Of a DNA stretch of 64,000 bases, positions 39,001 through 42,000 are shown one piece after another. Made by a program: the position numbers and the translations under genes. The notes under the pieces were generated by a model. It was given only the letters and a program-made list of their open reading frames with translations, was not told where the DNA came from and did not search any database. This stretch comes from Adlercreutzia equolifaciens DSM 19450 (lineage in GTDB: Bacteria > Actinomycetota > Coriobacteriia > Coriobacteriales > Eggerthellaceae). The first letter of the stretch is position 1. Each line of letters opens with the position of its first letter. Location of the stretch: the NCBI RefSeq assembly GCF_000478885.1, contig NC_022567.1, forward strand, positions 1,612,001 through 1,676,000, given 5' to 3'.

Positions 39001-42000
39001 AAGACGAGCTGGCCGGTGAGGCCCGCGCGCAAATCGAGACCTTCGAGGTTCTCCTTGGCCTCAGGGCCGGCCTCCTCGATCAGACGCTTGAGGATTGCCG
39101 GCCGATCATTCTCGCGGCCGGGGGTTAGATACTCGTCCAGGCAGATTTCCTTCTCGCCGTTGGTGTTGGGAACCTTCAGGTAAATGGACCAATTGTTCAG
39201 CACCGCCTGGGTATTGTTGCCGAAGTTGATGGCGAACAGCGGATAGTCATCGGGCTTGGCCGGGGTGCCCGCCTTGTCGCCGTCGGTCACGAAGGTGCCA
39301 CCGGAGAAGGTGCCGTCGCCGTTCTTCTTGCCGCGCCAATCGGTGTAGCTGTAGGTAGAATCCATGCCGCCGGCGTCGTTCTTATATAAGTAGGGGACGT
39401 TCAGCGTCAGGCGCGTGCCCATCTCGTAGAAGCCCTGGGCGTCCTTCTGCTCGTTGTAGTCCTTCAGCTTGGCGGCGTTGCGAATATCTTCCGGTTTATC
39501 CTCCCCGCAGTTCGGATCGACAAGATCGCCCTTCTTGTGCTCGGCGCTGTCCTCGGTATAGGTCGTAGGGGTCATGTGATCCGTGCCCTCAGCGTAGGCC
39601 ACGGCCTCAGCGGCACTGGTGAAGCGGTTATGATCGTCCGCCGTTCCCGAGGGAGTGTAGATCGGCGTCACGCCGTCCTCTTCGTAGTCGATGAGGCCGT
39701 CGTCGTTGGCATCCATGGTGCCGTAGTAGTCGGACGGATAGCGGCTCCAACCGCCCATATAGCCCGTGGAGCCGTTGAAGATGATCTGCATGGAGACCGT
39801 CGGGGTGTCCTTGTCGTTCACCAAGTAAGTGTTGCCGCCAAGGGAGGTGGACACGCCGCCGGCGACGAGGTTCGGGTTGAAGTAGGTCTCGGTCAGCGCG
39901 CCGCCCAAGGGAGCGGAGGGCGCCAGCGTCGTCGTGGCCGAGGCGCTGAAGGGAGCGATGGAAGCAGAGAACAGAGACATCGACACCTGCACCGGATCGA
40001 AGGTGCCGAAGTCCTCGGTATTGGCGAGGTCGTCCATGGTCTCGATGCCGAGCATGTCGAGCGTCGTCTCGTTGTAGCTTCCGATCTCATCATAAATAGG
40101 AGTGAAATCGGCCGGCTGCTCCTCTTCCGCCGGCTCTTCCTCGGCGGGCTCTTCCTCGGCGGGCGCCTCGGTCGGCTCTTCCCCATCAGTGCCCTCGTCG
40201 GGCTCGTCGGTTGCCGGCTCGTCGGCGGGCTGCTGCTCGTCGGTCGGCTCGTCGGCGGGCTCGGGCTCCGGCTCCGGCTCGGGGGCGGCCGGCTTCGGGA
40301 AGGCGATCGACTGCGTGCCCAAGTCGCTCACGAAGGTGAGCTTCTCGTCGGCGAGGGTGTCGTTCACCGACTCGGCACCTTCCACCTTCTCCTCCTGGAC
40401 GGCCTTGGCCGTCTCGTAGGACCACAGCATGAAGGAAGGCTCCTCGGCGTTGTAGGCCGCGCCGTCCTCGGTCTCGGTGAGATCGGCGGCGGCGTAGGGC
40501 ACGGCGACGTACAGCACGCGGGTTCCGTCCACGGCGCCCGTCACGGCATCCAGGGCGAGCGCGTCGCCCTCCTCGGCCGCAAACGTGATGTCGGCCACGC
40601 CGTCTTCGGCCACCGACACCTCGGCCAGGCTGCGGCCGAGCGCCTCGATGGTCGCCGGGTCGGCCGGGTTCACGCTGGCAAGCTCCTCGTCGGTCAGATC
40701 CGTCACGTCGAAGGCCACGACGGCGTCGGCGGAAAGCTTGCCCTTGCCCTCGGCCGTGTCGGGCAGGTCGCTCACGCGCAGGGTGTAGCTGTCCTCGGTC
40801 ATGGCGCCGAGGGCCGACTTCAGCGTGAGGAGGTAAGAGGCGAAGCCGCGCTCGGCATCCATCACCGGCTCGCCGGCCGCCGCGAGGGAGGCGTCGAGGG
40901 ACACCTGGGGCGCGGCGTTGACGAGCACGGCGGTGGCGGCAGCCGCGTCGGCGTAGTTCATGCGGAGGTAGTCGCCCTTGGGGGTACCGTCCTCATTGGC
41001 GGCGGGCGTGTAGGAGCACAGGGCGAAGCCGGCGTTCACCGACACCTTCTCGGTGGCGGGCACGGCCTCGGTGAGCCACATAAAGCCGCGGGGCAGCTCG
41101 GTGCCGGCGGGCATCTGGCCGCGCGTCTCGCTGACCGTGATGCCGTGCTCGTCCTGCACGCCCTCGTAGCGCAGCACGATGGTGCCGGAAAGACCGGCGG
41201 CGAGCTCCTCGGCGGTGCGCTTCTGGTACTGCTCGCCGTGCTTGGTGAACACGGTCCAGCCGGCCGGCAGCGACGAAACCGCGAACAGCGCGCGCATGTC
41301 GTCGGCAGCGGCGCCGCGGGCCTTCCACTCCTCTTCCGAGAGCGTGGTGCCGTAGGTTCCGTCGGATTTCTTGTACAGGAAGGGAGCCTCGAACGTGAGA
41401 ACGACGGCGTCGTTGTCCTCGGCGCCGCCCAGGTATCCGCCGTCGAAGGAGACGTTCGTGTTGCCGAGAGAGGGGGCAACGGCGAGGTTCGTGCCGCCTA
41501 CGTGGTAGGCGTCGTCCGAGGCGCGCAGGGCGTTCGCAACCGCGAGAGAGAACGAGAAGCGGTTGGCGAAGGCGGCCTTGAGGTCGTCCTCGGAGGTGGT
41601 GGCCGGCGTCAGGATGCCGTCCTTTTCCTGCTTCAGGGTAGCGTCGGCGAGCGCCGGCATGACCTTCTCGGCATCGAGGAGATCCTTAGGCAGATATGCC
41701 TGCATATCTGCCTCGCTGACGGTATCGTCAGCGGCCGTGTCGTCGGCGTCCTCCCCACCAGAGGCATCGTCGCCCTCGGCGGCATCGCCCTCGCCTTCGG
41801 CGTCGTTGGACGCCTGGTCGATGTTCTCGTCGTCCACCTCGTCGAGCAGCTCGTCGCCGGAGCCCGTCGACGCCATGGGTACGGCGTCGTCGCCGATGAT
41901 CATGCGGCGGGCCTCCTCGATGGAGTAGCTGTTCCAGCAGGTCAGCACCAGCAGCACCGACAGCACCACAGCGATGGCCTTGCCCATGGGGTTCAGCTGG

